This document shows, one piece after another, positions 1 through 8,119 of a stretch of 64,000 nt of DNA. The DNA is from Pseudomonas sp. B28(2017) (GTDB taxonomy: Bacteria; Pseudomonadota; Gammaproteobacteria; Pseudomonadales; Pseudomonadaceae). Numbering within the stretch: the stretch's first letter is position 1; the number at the start of each line of letters is the position of its first letter. The position numbers were made by a program, and so were the translations under genes. The notes under the pieces are model-generated. The model saw only the letters and a list, made by a program, of their open reading frames with translations. It was not told the DNA's origin and ran no database searches. Location of the stretch: assembly GCF_002113025.1 (NCBI RefSeq), contig NZ_NEJH01000006.1:1-64000 (forward strand), in the 5' to 3' direction.

Positions 1-22
1 CTGCCGAGCCTGTAAGGCCCCT

Positions 23-125
23 CCTGTAGGAGCGAGCCTGCTCGCGAAAAACGCCTGGGCAACGCGGGCATTCAGGCAGGGCGCGTTATCGTTGACGACC
101 ATCGCGAGCGGGCTCGCTCCTGCAG
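23..125. repeat. REPIN (paired inverted REP elements)
   Basis: Two REP palindromes (GGAGCGAGCCTGCTCGCG at about 28-45 and its near-inverse at 101-123) face each other about 50 bases apart, the layout of a REPIN. It lies in the space before hutI. Bases 1-193 hold no gene that I can see; they contain this pair and one further REP. Confidence 0.8.
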
Positions 126-138
126 TGGATTGTGTAAA

Positions 139-166
139 CCCTGTGGGAGCGGGCTTGCCCGCGAAT
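139..166. repeat. single REP element
   Basis: GTGGGAGCGGGCTTGCCCGCGAA variant of the REP palindrome, ending about 27 bases before the hutI start. It differs from its neighbours by GGGCTTGCCC in the core, so it belongs to a sister sequence class. Confidence 0.75.
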
Positions 167-193
167 AGATTTTGAACAAGACGAGGACTTGGG

Positions 194-1399
194 ATGAAAA
201 CCCTCTGGCAACACTGCCACGTCGCAACCATGGCGCAAGGCGTCTACTCGATCATCGAGGACGCGGCCATCGTGACGTCCGGTGCGCTCATTGAGTGGAT
301 CGGCCCGCGCGCTGACCTGCCGGCAGGCGAGTACCCGGCGGTCAAAGATTTGAATGGGGCCTGGGTCACGCCGGGCCTGATCGACTGCCACACCCACACG
401 GTGTTCGGCGGTAATCGCAGCGGTGAATTCGAGCAGCGCCTGCAAGGCGTCAGCTATGCGGAAATTGCCGCCAGCGGTGGCGGCATCGCCAGCACCGTGC
501 GCGCCACCCGTGCAGCCAGCGAAGACGAACTGTTCGCCAGTGCCGCCAAGCGCCTGAAAAGCCTGATGCGCGACGGCGTCACCAGCATCGAAATCAAGTC
601 CGGCTACGGCCTCGACCTGGCCAGCGAACGCAAGATGCTGCGCGTCGCCCGTCGCCTCGGCGCTGAACTGCCAATCAGCGTGCGCAGCACCTGCCTGGCC
701 GCTCACGCCTTGCCGCCGGAATTCGCCGACCGCGCCGACGATTACATCGATCACATCTGCGCTGACATGCTCCCGGCCCTGGCCGCCGAAGGGCTGGTCG
801 ACGCTGTGGATGCGTTCTGCGAGTACCTGGCGTTTTCCCCGGCGCAGGTTGAGCGGGTATTTATCACCGCACAGAAGCTGGGCTTGCCAGTGAAGCTGCA
901 CGCCGAGCAGTTGTCATCGTTGCACGGTTCCAGCCTGGCGGCGCGTTACCACGCACTGTCCGCCGATCATCTGGAATTCATGACCGAAGACGATGCCATC
1001 GCTATGGCCGAATCTGGCACCGTCGCGGTATTGCTGCCAGGAGCCTTCTACTTCCTGCGCGAAACCCAATTGCCGCCTATGGAAGCCCTGCGCAAGCACG
1101 GCGTGAAGATCGCCATCGCCAGCGACCTCAATCCGGGTACCTCGCCAGCGCTATCATTGCGCCTGATGCTGAACATGGCCTGTACCTGTTTCCGCATGAC
1201 CCCGGAAGAAGCCTTGGCCGGTGCAACGATTCACGCCGCTACCGCGCTGGGCATGGCCGACACCCACGGTTCGCTGGAAGCCGGAAAAGTCGCGGATTTC
1301 GTGGCCTGGCAAATCGAACGTCCGGCCGACCTGTCGTACTGGCTGGGCGGCGACCTGGAAAAACGCGTCGTGCGTCACGGCGTCGAGACAAGTCTGTAG
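194..1399 (+). CDS. hutI: imidazolonepropionase
   Basis: Hydrolyses 4-imidazolone-5-propionate to N-formimino-L-glutamate, the third step of histidine breakdown, in the cytoplasm. The 401-residue protein has the usual family length and an amidohydrolase fold: the metal-binding DCHTHT motif (His66, His68), KLHAEQ with His236 and the ASDLNPG motif with Asp311 are all present. ATG at 194 is preceded by GAGG at 7 bases. It is followed at once by hutG, whose Shine-Dalgarno overlaps the hutI stop, so the two are translationally linked. The rest of the hut locus presumably lies left of the window. Confidence 0.97.
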   Translation: MKTLWQHCHVATMAQGVYSIIEDAAIVTSGALIEWIGPRADLPAGEYPAVKDLNGAWVTPGLIDCHTHTVFGGNRSGEFEQRLQGVSYAEIAASGGGIASTVRATRAASEDELFASAAKRLKSLMRDGVTSIEIKSGYGLDLASERKMLRVARRLGAELPISVRSTCLAAHALPPEFADRADDYIDHICADMLPALAAEGLVDAVDAFCEYLAFSPAQVERVFITAQKLGLPVKLHAEQLSSLHGSSLAARYHALSADHLEFMTEDDAIAMAESGTVAVLLPGAFYFLRETQLPPMEALRKHGVKIAIASDLNPGTSPALSLRLMLNMACTCFRMTPEEALAGATIHAATALGMADTHGSLEAGKVADFVAWQIERPADLSYWLGGDLEKRVVRHGVETSL

Positions 1400-1409
1400 G
1401 AGAGCAGCT

Positions 1410-2213
1410 GTGGATAAGGTTCTGAACTTCAAACAAGGCCGCGTACCGCTGCTGATCAGCATGCCCCACGCGGGCGTGCGCCTGACTCCGGAGGTCGAGG
1501 CCGGGTTGATCCCGCAGGCGAAAAGCCTGCCGGACACCGACTGGCACATCCCGCAGCTTTATGACTTCGCCGCTGAACTGGGCGCCAGTACCCTGGCCGC
1601 CGAATACTCGCGGTTCGTCATTGACCTGAACCGTCCATCCGATGACAAGCCACTGTACGTGGGTGCGACCACTGGCTTGTACCCGGCCACGCTGTTCGAC
1701 GGCGTGCCATTGTTCCGTGAAGGCCTGGAACCTTCGAAAGAAGAGCGTGCGACCTATCTGGAACAGATCTGGACGCCGTACCACAGCACCCTGCAACAGG
1801 AACTGGCGCGATTGAAGGCCGAGTTCGGTTATGCGCTGCTGTTCGATGCGCACTCGATCCGCTCGCTGATCCCGCACCTGTTCGACGGCAAGCTGCCGGA
1901 CTTCAACCTCGGCACCTTCAACGGCGCCAGTTGCGATCCGCAGTTGGCGACGCAACTCGAAGCGATCTGCGCGCGTCATGACAATTACACCCATGTGTTG
2001 AACGGGCGCTTCAAGGGCGGCCACATCACCCGCCATTACGGTAACCCGGCCCAGGACATCCACGCCGTGCAGCTGGAACTGGGCCAGTGCACGTACATGG
2101 AAGAGTTCGAGCCGTTCCGTTATCGGGCGGATCTGGCGGAGCCTACGCGGGTGGTGTTGAAGGAGCTGCTGCAAGGCTTGCTGGCCTGGGGCGAAAAACA
2201 CTACAACGCATAA
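1410..2213 (+). CDS. hutG: N-formylglutamate deformylase
   Basis: Removes formate from N-formylglutamate to give glutamate, the last step of the five-step hut pathway used by Pseudomonas. The 267-residue protein starts MDKVLNFKQG and shows family motifs PHAG (His20), DTDWH and FDAHS that carry the metal ligands. I chose the GTG at 1410 because AGGAG lies 7 bases upstream and overlaps the hutI stop; the open frame runs further upstream to 1221 but that part lies inside hutI. A REPIN follows 3 bases after the stop. Confidence 0.95.
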   Translation: MDKVLNFKQGRVPLLISMPHAGVRLTPEVEAGLIPQAKSLPDTDWHIPQLYDFAAELGASTLAAEYSRFVIDLNRPSDDKPLYVGATTGLYPATLFDGVPLFREGLEPSKEERATYLEQIWTPYHSTLQQELARLKAEFGYALLFDAHSIRSLIPHLFDGKLPDFNLGTFNGASCDPQLATQLEAICARHDNYTHVLNGRFKGGHITRHYGNPAQDIHAVQLELGQCTYMEEFEPFRYRADLAEPTRVVLKELLQGLLAWGEKHYNA

Positions 2214-2216
2214 CCC

Positions 2217-2309
2217 GTGTGGGAGTGAGCCTGCTCGCGAAGAGGCCTTAACATTCAACATTGATGTTGTCTGTCGACACGCCTTCGCGAGCAGGCTCGC
2301 TCCCACAGG
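2217..2309. repeat. REPIN after hutG
   Basis: Two head-to-head REP palindromes (2217-2242 and 2282-2309) separated by about 40 bases containing a short inverted repeat (CAACATTGATGTTG). It starts directly after the hutG stop and could protect the 3' end of the hut transcript. Bases 2310-2459 contain nothing I can call. Confidence 0.85.
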
Positions 2310-2459
2310 TAAAACGCATGACCCCATCGAACAGTCGCCACCGTGCAAAACACGGTCGCCTCAGTTCGCTTTTACCGCTCGTCTGCTGCGTAATGTTTCG
2401 GCCACGGTGCACAAAGACACCGGCCCGACAATAATCCGCTGCCGCACGAGATCATCCCG

Positions 2460-3407
2460 ATGAAAAGACTGTTCACCCGCTGTCTCTCAATCTTCTGCGG
2501 CACCGCGCTGTTGAGTGCCGGCGCCATGGCCGCGGACGACGCCTCCTGCAAAACCGTGCGCATGGGCGTGGTCAACTGGACCGACGTGATTGCCACCAGT
2601 GGCATGGCCGATGTGCTGCTCAACGGTCTCGGCTACGAAAGCAGGCAAACCAGTGCCGTGCAGCAAATCATCTTCGCCGGCATCCGCGACAAGCGCCTGG
2701 ACATTTTCCTGGGTTACTGGAAACCGGCGATGGATAAAAATATCGCACCGTTCGTGGCTGCCAATCAGGTGAAGGTCATGGATAAACCGAGCCTGGCCGA
2801 TGCCCAGGCCACCCTCGCGGTCCCGGACTATGTGGCGGCGGCCGGGCTGAAAACCTTCGCGGACATCGCCCGATTCAAGGATCAGCTCGGCGGCAAGATC
2901 TACGGCATCGAGCCAGGCAGCGGCGCCAACACCACAATCAAGACCATGATCGAGACCAATCACTTCGGCCTGAAAGACTTCAAACTGATCGAGTCTGGCG
3001 AGGCCGGGATGCTGGCGGCCGTGCAGCGGGCGGTGAATCGCAAGGAGTTCGTGGTATTCGTCGGCTGGACCCCGCACCCGATGAACATCAACATGAACAT
3101 CACCTACCTGACCGGCAGCGAAGATGTTTACGGTCCGAATGAAGGCGCGGCAACCGTCTCCAGCGTGACTGCCCCGGATTACGCCGAGCGCTGCCCGAAC
3201 GTCAATCGGCTGCTGGAAAACCTGACGTTTACCGCTGCCCAGGAAAGCCAGTTGATGGTGCCGATCATGGAGCGCCAGACGGCTCAGGATGTCGCGAAAA
3301 AATGGCTGCGTGAGCATCCCGAGGACTTGCAGCGTTGGCTGGCGGGTGTCAGCAGTTTCGATGGCAAGGATGGCGTGGCGACGGTTCAGGCCAGTTTGAA
3401 AAACTGA
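2460..3407 (+). CDS. choline/glycine-betaine-type ABC transporter substrate-binding protein (orphan)
   Basis: Periplasmic binding protein of the ChoX/BetX/CaiX/CbcX group, 315 residues. An N-terminal signal peptide ends at about residue 24 (GAMA/ADDA). Trp40 (VNWTD), Trp87 (GYWKP) and Trp203 (VGWTP) sit where this family builds the aromatic box around a quaternary ammonium group, and YGIEPGSGAN at about 148-157 is a family signature. No permease or ATPase gene adjoins it. In pseudomonads several such binding proteins are known to share one core transporter (CbcWV), so this one probably does the same. Choline, carnitine or betaine cannot be told apart by eye. Confidence 0.88.
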   Translation: MKRLFTRCLSIFCGTALLSAGAMAADDASCKTVRMGVVNWTDVIATSGMADVLLNGLGYESRQTSAVQQIIFAGIRDKRLDIFLGYWKPAMDKNIAPFVAANQVKVMDKPSLADAQATLAVPDYVAAAGLKTFADIARFKDQLGGKIYGIEPGSGANTTIKTMIETNHFGLKDFKLIESGEAGMLAAVQRAVNRKEFVVFVGWTPHPMNINMNITYLTGSEDVYGPNEGAATVSSVTAPDYAERCPNVNRLLENLTFTAAQESQLMVPIMERQTAQDVAKKWLREHPEDLQRWLAGVSSFDGKDGVATVQASLKN

Positions 3408-3415
3408 CACCAAAA

Positions 3416-3537
3416 CCCTGTAGGAGCGAGCTTGCTCGCGATAGACCCGAGAACGCCGCGGGGTATCAGGTTCGCCGCGATATCGTTGACGATCATCGTC
3501 GGAACGCCGCCCGGAGCAAGCTCGCTCCTACAGGGGC
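3416..3537. repeat. REPIN
   Basis: REP arms TGTAGGAGCGAGCTTGCTCG (about 3419-3438) and an inverted copy ending near 3536, with an AACGCCGC direct repeat in the spacer. It fills the space between the binding-protein gene and the esterase gene. Confidence 0.8.
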
Positions 3538-3567
3538 CATATATTTCCCTGAACGGGCACCAGGCTA

Positions 3568-4473
3568 ATGGCTCCTTATCCGATTTCCGAACAGATGACG
3601 GCTTTCGTCGAGAAAACCGTCAGTTTCAACAGCACCGACAGCAGCCCCGACGGTCTGCGCCAGGCCTACAACGAGATGTGCCGGGCGTTTACCCCGGCGC
3701 GCCCGGCCGGGTTATATGTGGTCGATTTCGAGTTGGCCGGGGTTGCTGTTCGCTCCTATCAACCACCGGCCAGTGGCGCGTCGTGCATCGTTTACCTGCA
3801 TGGCGGTGGCTGGGTGGTGGGGGACCTTGATTCCCACGATTTCATCTGCGCCGAATTGGCATCGACACTCGGTGCACTGGTGATCGCCGTTGATTACCGC
3901 CGGGCACCGGAGCATCCGTTTCCCGCCGCGTTCGATGATTGCCTGAAGGTCTGGCGAGCACTGCGTACCGGGCCGTTTCAACTCGATCCGGAACGCATGC
4001 TGGTGGCCGGCGACAGTGCGGGTGGCAATCTTGCGGCGGCGTTATGCCTGGCGCTACGCGATACCGGAGAGCCGGTGCCGTACGCGCAGGTGCTGATCTA
4101 TCCGGGGTTGGGCGGCGATCACCAGCTGCCATCGCGCAGTGAGTGCATCGACGCGCCGCTGCTCAGCAGCAGTGACGTCGATTGCTATCACGCACTTTAC
4201 CTGCGTGGCATCCGCCATCCGAACGCCTACGCCATGCCATTGCTCGCCACGGATTTCAGCGGACTGCCACCGGCATGGATCGCCGTGGCGCAATTCGATC
4301 CGTTGCGCGATGACGGCGTACTGTATGCCGAGCGACTGAATGCCGCGGGCGTGGCTGCCACACTTTATCTCGGTGAGGGTCTGGTTCATGGCTGTTTACG
4401 GGCCCGTGGGCAGGCGGTCGAGGTCGATGCACTGTACGAAAACCTGTTCGGATATCTGTCGGCAAAACTCTGA
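3568..4473 (+). CDS. alpha/beta hydrolase, hormone-sensitive-lipase family esterase
   Basis: A 301-residue cytoplasmic carboxylesterase of the HSL (family IV) type. The oxyanion-hole motif HGGGW is at 78-82, the nucleophile Ser150 in GDSAGG, the acid Asp244 in FDPLRDDG and the base His274 in VHGC, so the triad is complete and the enzyme is probably active. The natural substrate is unknown; family members take short-chain esters. It stands alone between a REPIN and pip. ATG at 3568 gives a sensible N-terminus, although its ribosome-binding site is weak. Confidence 0.9.
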   Translation: MAPYPISEQMTAFVEKTVSFNSTDSSPDGLRQAYNEMCRAFTPARPAGLYVVDFELAGVAVRSYQPPASGASCIVYLHGGGWVVGDLDSHDFICAELASTLGALVIAVDYRRAPEHPFPAAFDDCLKVWRALRTGPFQLDPERMLVAGDSAGGNLAAALCLALRDTGEPVPYAQVLIYPGLGGDHQLPSRSECIDAPLLSSSDVDCYHALYLRGIRHPNAYAMPLLATDFSGLPPAWIAVAQFDPLRDDGVLYAERLNAAGVAATLYLGEGLVHGCLRARGQAVEVDALYENLFGYLSAKL

Positions 4474-4577
4474 CTCCGCACGGGCATGCTCATTGACGCA
4501 ATTCGGGTTTATGATGCCGGACGGCAGAATAATAGAAGTCCCCCCAGGGATGACCTCGACCCCTTACGGAGTGCGCA

Positions 4578-5549
4578 ATGCAGACTTTGTACCCGCAGAT
4601 CAAACCCCACGCCCGGCACGATCTGGCTGTCGACGAAACTCACACGCTGTATGTCGACGAAAGCGGTTCACCGGAAGGATTGCCGGTGGTGTTCATCCAC
4701 GGCGGCCCCGGTGCCGGGTGCGATGCCCAGAGTCGGTGCTACTTCGATCCAAACCTGTACCGCATCGTGACCTTCGATCAGCGTGGTTGCGGCCGCTCCA
4801 CGCCCCACGCCAGTCTGGAAAACAATACGACCTGGGATCTGGTCGCCGACCTCGAGCGGATTCGCCAGCACTTGGGCATCGACAAATGGGTGCTGTTCGG
4901 TGGCTCCTGGGGTTCGACCCTGGCGCTGGCCTACGCGCAAACCCACCCTGAGCGTGTGCACGGTCTGATCCTGCGCGGGATCTTTCTCTGCCGCCCGCAA
5001 GAAATCGAATGGTTTTACCAGGCTGGCGCCAGCCGCCTGTTTCCCGATTACTGGCAGGACTACATCGCACCGATCCCGCTGGACGAGCGCGATGACTTGC
5101 TTGCCGCGTTCCACAAGCGACTGGTCGGCAACGACCAGATTGCCCAGATGCACGCGGCCAAGGCCTGGTCCATCTGGGAGGGGCGCACCGCGACCCTGCG
5201 TCCTAACCCGCTGGTGGTCGATCGCTTCTCCGAGCCACAACGCGCATTGTCGATTGCCCGCATCGAATGCCACTACTTCAGCAACCACGCCTTCCTGGAG
5301 CCGAACCAGTTGATCCGCAACATGGACAAGATCGCCCATTTGCCTGGCGTGATCATCCATGGTCGCTATGACGTGATCTGCCCGCTGGATAACGCCTGGG
5401 AATTGCATCAGGCCTGGCCGAACAGTGAACTGCAGGTCATCCGCGATGCCGGTCATGCCGCTTCCGAGCCGGGAATCACCGACGCTCTGGTACGTGCCGC
5501 CAATCTGATGGCCCGTCGTCTGCTTAATCTGGCGCCTGAAGAAGCATGA
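4578..5549 (+). CDS. pip: proline iminopeptidase
   Basis: Releases N-terminal proline from peptides (peptidase family S33). The 323-residue protein has the oxyanion motif HGGPG at 41-45, nucleophile Ser110 in GGSWGS, Asp265 in GRYD and His293 in DAGHAA. GGAG lies 6 bases before the ATG. The stop overlaps the start of dtd in an ATGA, so both genes are on one message. Pip-dtd adjacency upstream of opgGH is the normal Pseudomonas arrangement. Confidence 0.96.
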   Translation: MQTLYPQIKPHARHDLAVDETHTLYVDESGSPEGLPVVFIHGGPGAGCDAQSRCYFDPNLYRIVTFDQRGCGRSTPHASLENNTTWDLVADLERIRQHLGIDKWVLFGGSWGSTLALAYAQTHPERVHGLILRGIFLCRPQEIEWFYQAGASRLFPDYWQDYIAPIPLDERDDLLAAFHKRLVGNDQIAQMHAAKAWSIWEGRTATLRPNPLVVDRFSEPQRALSIARIECHYFSNHAFLEPNQLIRNMDKIAHLPGVIIHGRYDVICPLDNAWELHQAWPNSELQVIRDAGHAASEPGITDALVRAANLMARRLLNLAPEEA

Positions 5550-5983
5550 AGGCTCTGCTGCAACGGGTGCGTGGCGCGCGAGTCGAGGTCGCGGGCGAGA
5601 TCGTGGGCGCCGTCGATCAGGGCTTGCTGGTGCTGGTGGCCGTCGAGCCCGACGACACGCGGGCTAGCGCCGACAAACTTCTCAATAAGCTGCTTAACTA
5701 TCGGGTGTTCAGTGACGCTGAGGGCAAGATGAATCTGTCCCTGGCGGATGTGGGCGGCGGGCTGCTGCTGGTCTCTCAGTTCACCCTGGCTGCCGATACC
5801 AAAAACGGGTTGCGTCCGAGTTTTTCGACCGCGGCCCCTCCGGCGCTGGGCGAGGAATTATTCGACTATCTATTAAGCAAAGCGAAACAGGTGCATGGCA
5901 CTGTGGCATCAGGTAGATTCGGCGCGGATATGCAGGTGCATCTGGTCAATGATGGCCCGGTAACCTTCCTGTTACAGGCCTGA
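5546..5983 (+). CDS. dtd: D-aminoacyl-tRNA deacylase
   Basis: Proofreads by hydrolysing D-amino acids (and glycine) mischarged on tRNA. 145 residues, the normal length. The conserved SQFTLAADT (about 76-84) and the C-terminal NDGPVTF segment carrying the Gly-cisPro motif are both present. Its ATG overlaps the pip stop by 4 bases, implying translational coupling. Confidence 0.96.
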   Translation: MKALLQRVRGARVEVAGEIVGAVDQGLLVLVAVEPDDTRASADKLLNKLLNYRVFSDAEGKMNLSLADVGGGLLLVSQFTLAADTKNGLRPSFSTAAPPALGEELFDYLLSKAKQVHGTVASGRFGADMQVHLVNDGPVTFLLQA

Positions 5984-6062
5984 AAGCGCTTGAAACAAGT
6001 TTTTAAGCTCATTTCGACTGAAAACAGGGTTTTTTCGCGATAAATACTTTGTTACCCCTGAT

Positions 6063-6074
6063 GCGTTGTAACGC
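6063..6074. promoter_or_regulatory. short palindrome in the opgG leader region
   Basis: GCGTT-GT-AACGC is a perfect 12-base palindrome in the 321-base gene-free stretch 5,984-6,304 between dtd and opgG. It could be a regulator-binding site for opgGH. No convincing -35/-10 pair or protein-coding frame was found elsewhere in this stretch. Confidence 0.25.
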
Positions 6075-6304
6075 GGCCTACTAGATAATCGCGCGCTACG
6101 GGGATCAGCGTTCGTTGGTCCATTTTGACTTAGGTAGAGACTTGTCCGGATCCGATTGGGGAATCATTTCGCCCCAGCGGAGTCGGAACAATGCTCGCCA
6201 ACTTGGCAAGAGTGGTTTGCAAGGGCGGTTTTTTCATACCGCAGACCGTGCAGACCCTTTAACTGGCCGTTGGTTTTTTGATCTGTTTTCGGCGAGGGTT
6301 GCTC

Positions 6305-8119
6305 GTGATTGTTAGTCCCTGTAACGCACCAAAATTGTCTGCCAAACGGTTACGCAGCGCCCTGGTAGCGGGCTCTGCACTGCTCTGCCTGCTCAGCACC
6401 GGCCAGCTTTGGGCATTCAGTCTGGATGATGTATCGGCCAAGGCAAAAGAGCTGGCCGCGCAGAAATACGAAGCGCCGCGCAGTAACCTGCCGAACGAGT
6501 TCCGTGACATGAAATTCGCGGACTATCAGAAAATTCGTTTTCTGACGGAAAAAGCCGAATGGGCTGATCAGAAGACGCCGTTCAAGCTGTCTTTCTATCA
6601 CCAGGGCATGCATTTCGATACGCCGGTGAAAATCAACGAAATCACCGCGAACACCGTCGAAGAGATCAAATACGACCCGAGTCGCTTCGACTTCGGCGAT
6701 ATGAAGTTCGATCCCAAGGCCACCGAACAACTGGGTTATGCCGGTTTCCGTGTGCTGTACCCGATCAACAAGGCCGACAAGCAAGACGAAATCATGACCA
6801 TGCTCGGCGCGAGCTATTTCCGCGTCGTCGGCAAGGGTCACGTCTACGGTTTGTCCGCTCGCGGCATGGCCATCGATACCGCCTTGCCGTCCGGCGAAGA
6901 ATTCCCGCGTTTCCGCGAATTCTGGGTTCAGCAGCCCAAGCCAGGCGACAAGCATCTGGTGATCTTCGCCTTGCTGGACTCGCCTCGTGCCACCGGTGCC
7001 TATCGCCTGATCGTGCGTCCGGGCAGCGACACCATCGTCGACGTCAAGGCGCAGATGTTCCTGCGTGACAAGGTTGGCAAACTGGGTATCGCCCCATTGA
7101 CCAGCATGTACCTGTTCGGCGCCAACCAGCCGTCGAAAGTACTCAACTACCGTCGCGAACTGCACGACTCCAGCGGTCTGGCGATCCATGCCGGCAACGG
7201 CGAGTGGATCTGGCGTCCGCTGAACAACCCGAAACACCTGGCGGTGAGCAACTTCAGCGTGGAAAACCCGCGCGGCTTTGGTCTGCTGCAACGTGGCCGC
7301 GACTTCAGCCACTATGAAGACCTCGACGATCGCTATGACAAGCGCCCAAGTGCATGGATCGAACCGAAAGGCGAGTGGGGCAAGGGCACCGTTGACCTGG
7401 TCGAGATTCCAACCGCCGACGAAACCAACGACAACATTGTTGCCTTCTGGAACCCGGAAAAGTTGCCGGAACCTGGCCAGCCACTCGATGTCGCTTATCG
7501 TATGCACTGGACAATGGACGAGTCGGCCATTCACGCGCCGGACAGCGCCTGGGTCAAACAGACCCTGCGCTCCACCGGCGACGTCAAGCAGTCCAACCTG
7601 ATTCGTCAACCGGACGGCAGCGTTGCCTACCTGGTGGACTTCGAAGGCCCGTCCCTGGCGGCATTGCCGGCCGATGCGGAGGTTCGCAGCCAGGTCAGCG
7701 TCGGCGACAACGCCGAGCTGGTGGAAAACAGCGTGCGCTTCAACCCTGAAACCAAGGGCTGGCGCCTGACCCTGCGGATGAAGATCAAGGATCCGAGCAA
7801 GGCCACTGAAATGCGTGCCGCATTGGTGCAGAACATTGTGCCGGCGGATCTGGCCAAAACTTCGATCCCGTCGTCGAACTCGTCGGTTGCCAAGGCCGAC
7901 AAGGTTGCCGCCAAGCAACAGGAGAAGGCGGACAAGGAAGCCAAGCAAGCGGAGGCCAAGCAGGCTGAAGCGAAGCCTGTTGCAGATGCCAAGGAAAAGG
8001 CCAATAAAGACGCCAAGCAGCCTGCCGCTGCCGACGCGGCCCCAGCCACACCGGAATCGGCCCCGACTGAAGAAGTCCTGACCGAGACCTGGAGCTATCA
8101 GTTGCCTGCCGATGAGTAA
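6305..8119 (+). CDS. opgG: osmoregulated periplasmic glucan biosynthesis protein OpgG
   Basis: Periplasmic protein needed to make the branched glucan backbone together with OpgH. I take the GTG at 6305 (604 residues), which puts a basic segment (KRLRS) and hydrophobic core at the N-terminus with signal cleavage after about residue 38 (LWA/FSLDD); an ATG at 6278 would only add nine residues. The body matches the family (EAPRSNLPNEFRDMKF). Unusual: about residues 522-590 form a Lys/Ala/Glu-rich low-complexity segment (KEAKQAEAKQAEAK) just before the conserved-looking tail TETWSYQLP. The stop overlaps opgH by 8 bases. Confidence 0.95.
   Translation: MIVSPCNAPKLSAKRLRSALVAGSALLCLLSTGQLWAFSLDDVSAKAKELAAQKYEAPRSNLPNEFRDMKFADYQKIRFLTEKAEWADQKTPFKLSFYHQGMHFDTPVKINEITANTVEEIKYDPSRFDFGDMKFDPKATEQLGYAGFRVLYPINKADKQDEIMTMLGASYFRVVGKGHVYGLSARGMAIDTALPSGEEFPRFREFWVQQPKPGDKHLVIFALLDSPRATGAYRLIVRPGSDTIVDVKAQMFLRDKVGKLGIAPLTSMYLFGANQPSKVLNYRRELHDSSGLAIHAGNGEWIWRPLNNPKHLAVSNFSVENPRGFGLLQRGRDFSHYEDLDDRYDKRPSAWIEPKGEWGKGTVDLVEIPTADETNDNIVAFWNPEKLPEPGQPLDVAYRMHWTMDESAIHAPDSAWVKQTLRSTGDVKQSNLIRQPDGSVAYLVDFEGPSLAALPADAEVRSQVSVGDNAELVENSVRFNPETKGWRLTLRMKIKDPSKATEMRAALVQNIVPADLAKTSIPSSNSSVAKADKVAAKQQEKADKEAKQAEAKQAEAKPVADAKEKANKDAKQPAAADAAPATPESAPTEEVLTETWSYQLPADE

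Noticed and set aside
23..166. Repeated palindromes as a CRISPR array
   Set aside because: Copies are scattered genome-wide in single or paired form with no regular spacers and no cas genes; they are REP elements.
6115..6315. 66-codon frame upstream of opgG
   Set aside because: No ribosome-binding site or recognisable sequence; it overlaps the opgG start.
6350..7948. 532-codon minus-strand frame opposite opgG
   Set aside because: Shadow of a well-recognised gene with no motif of its own.
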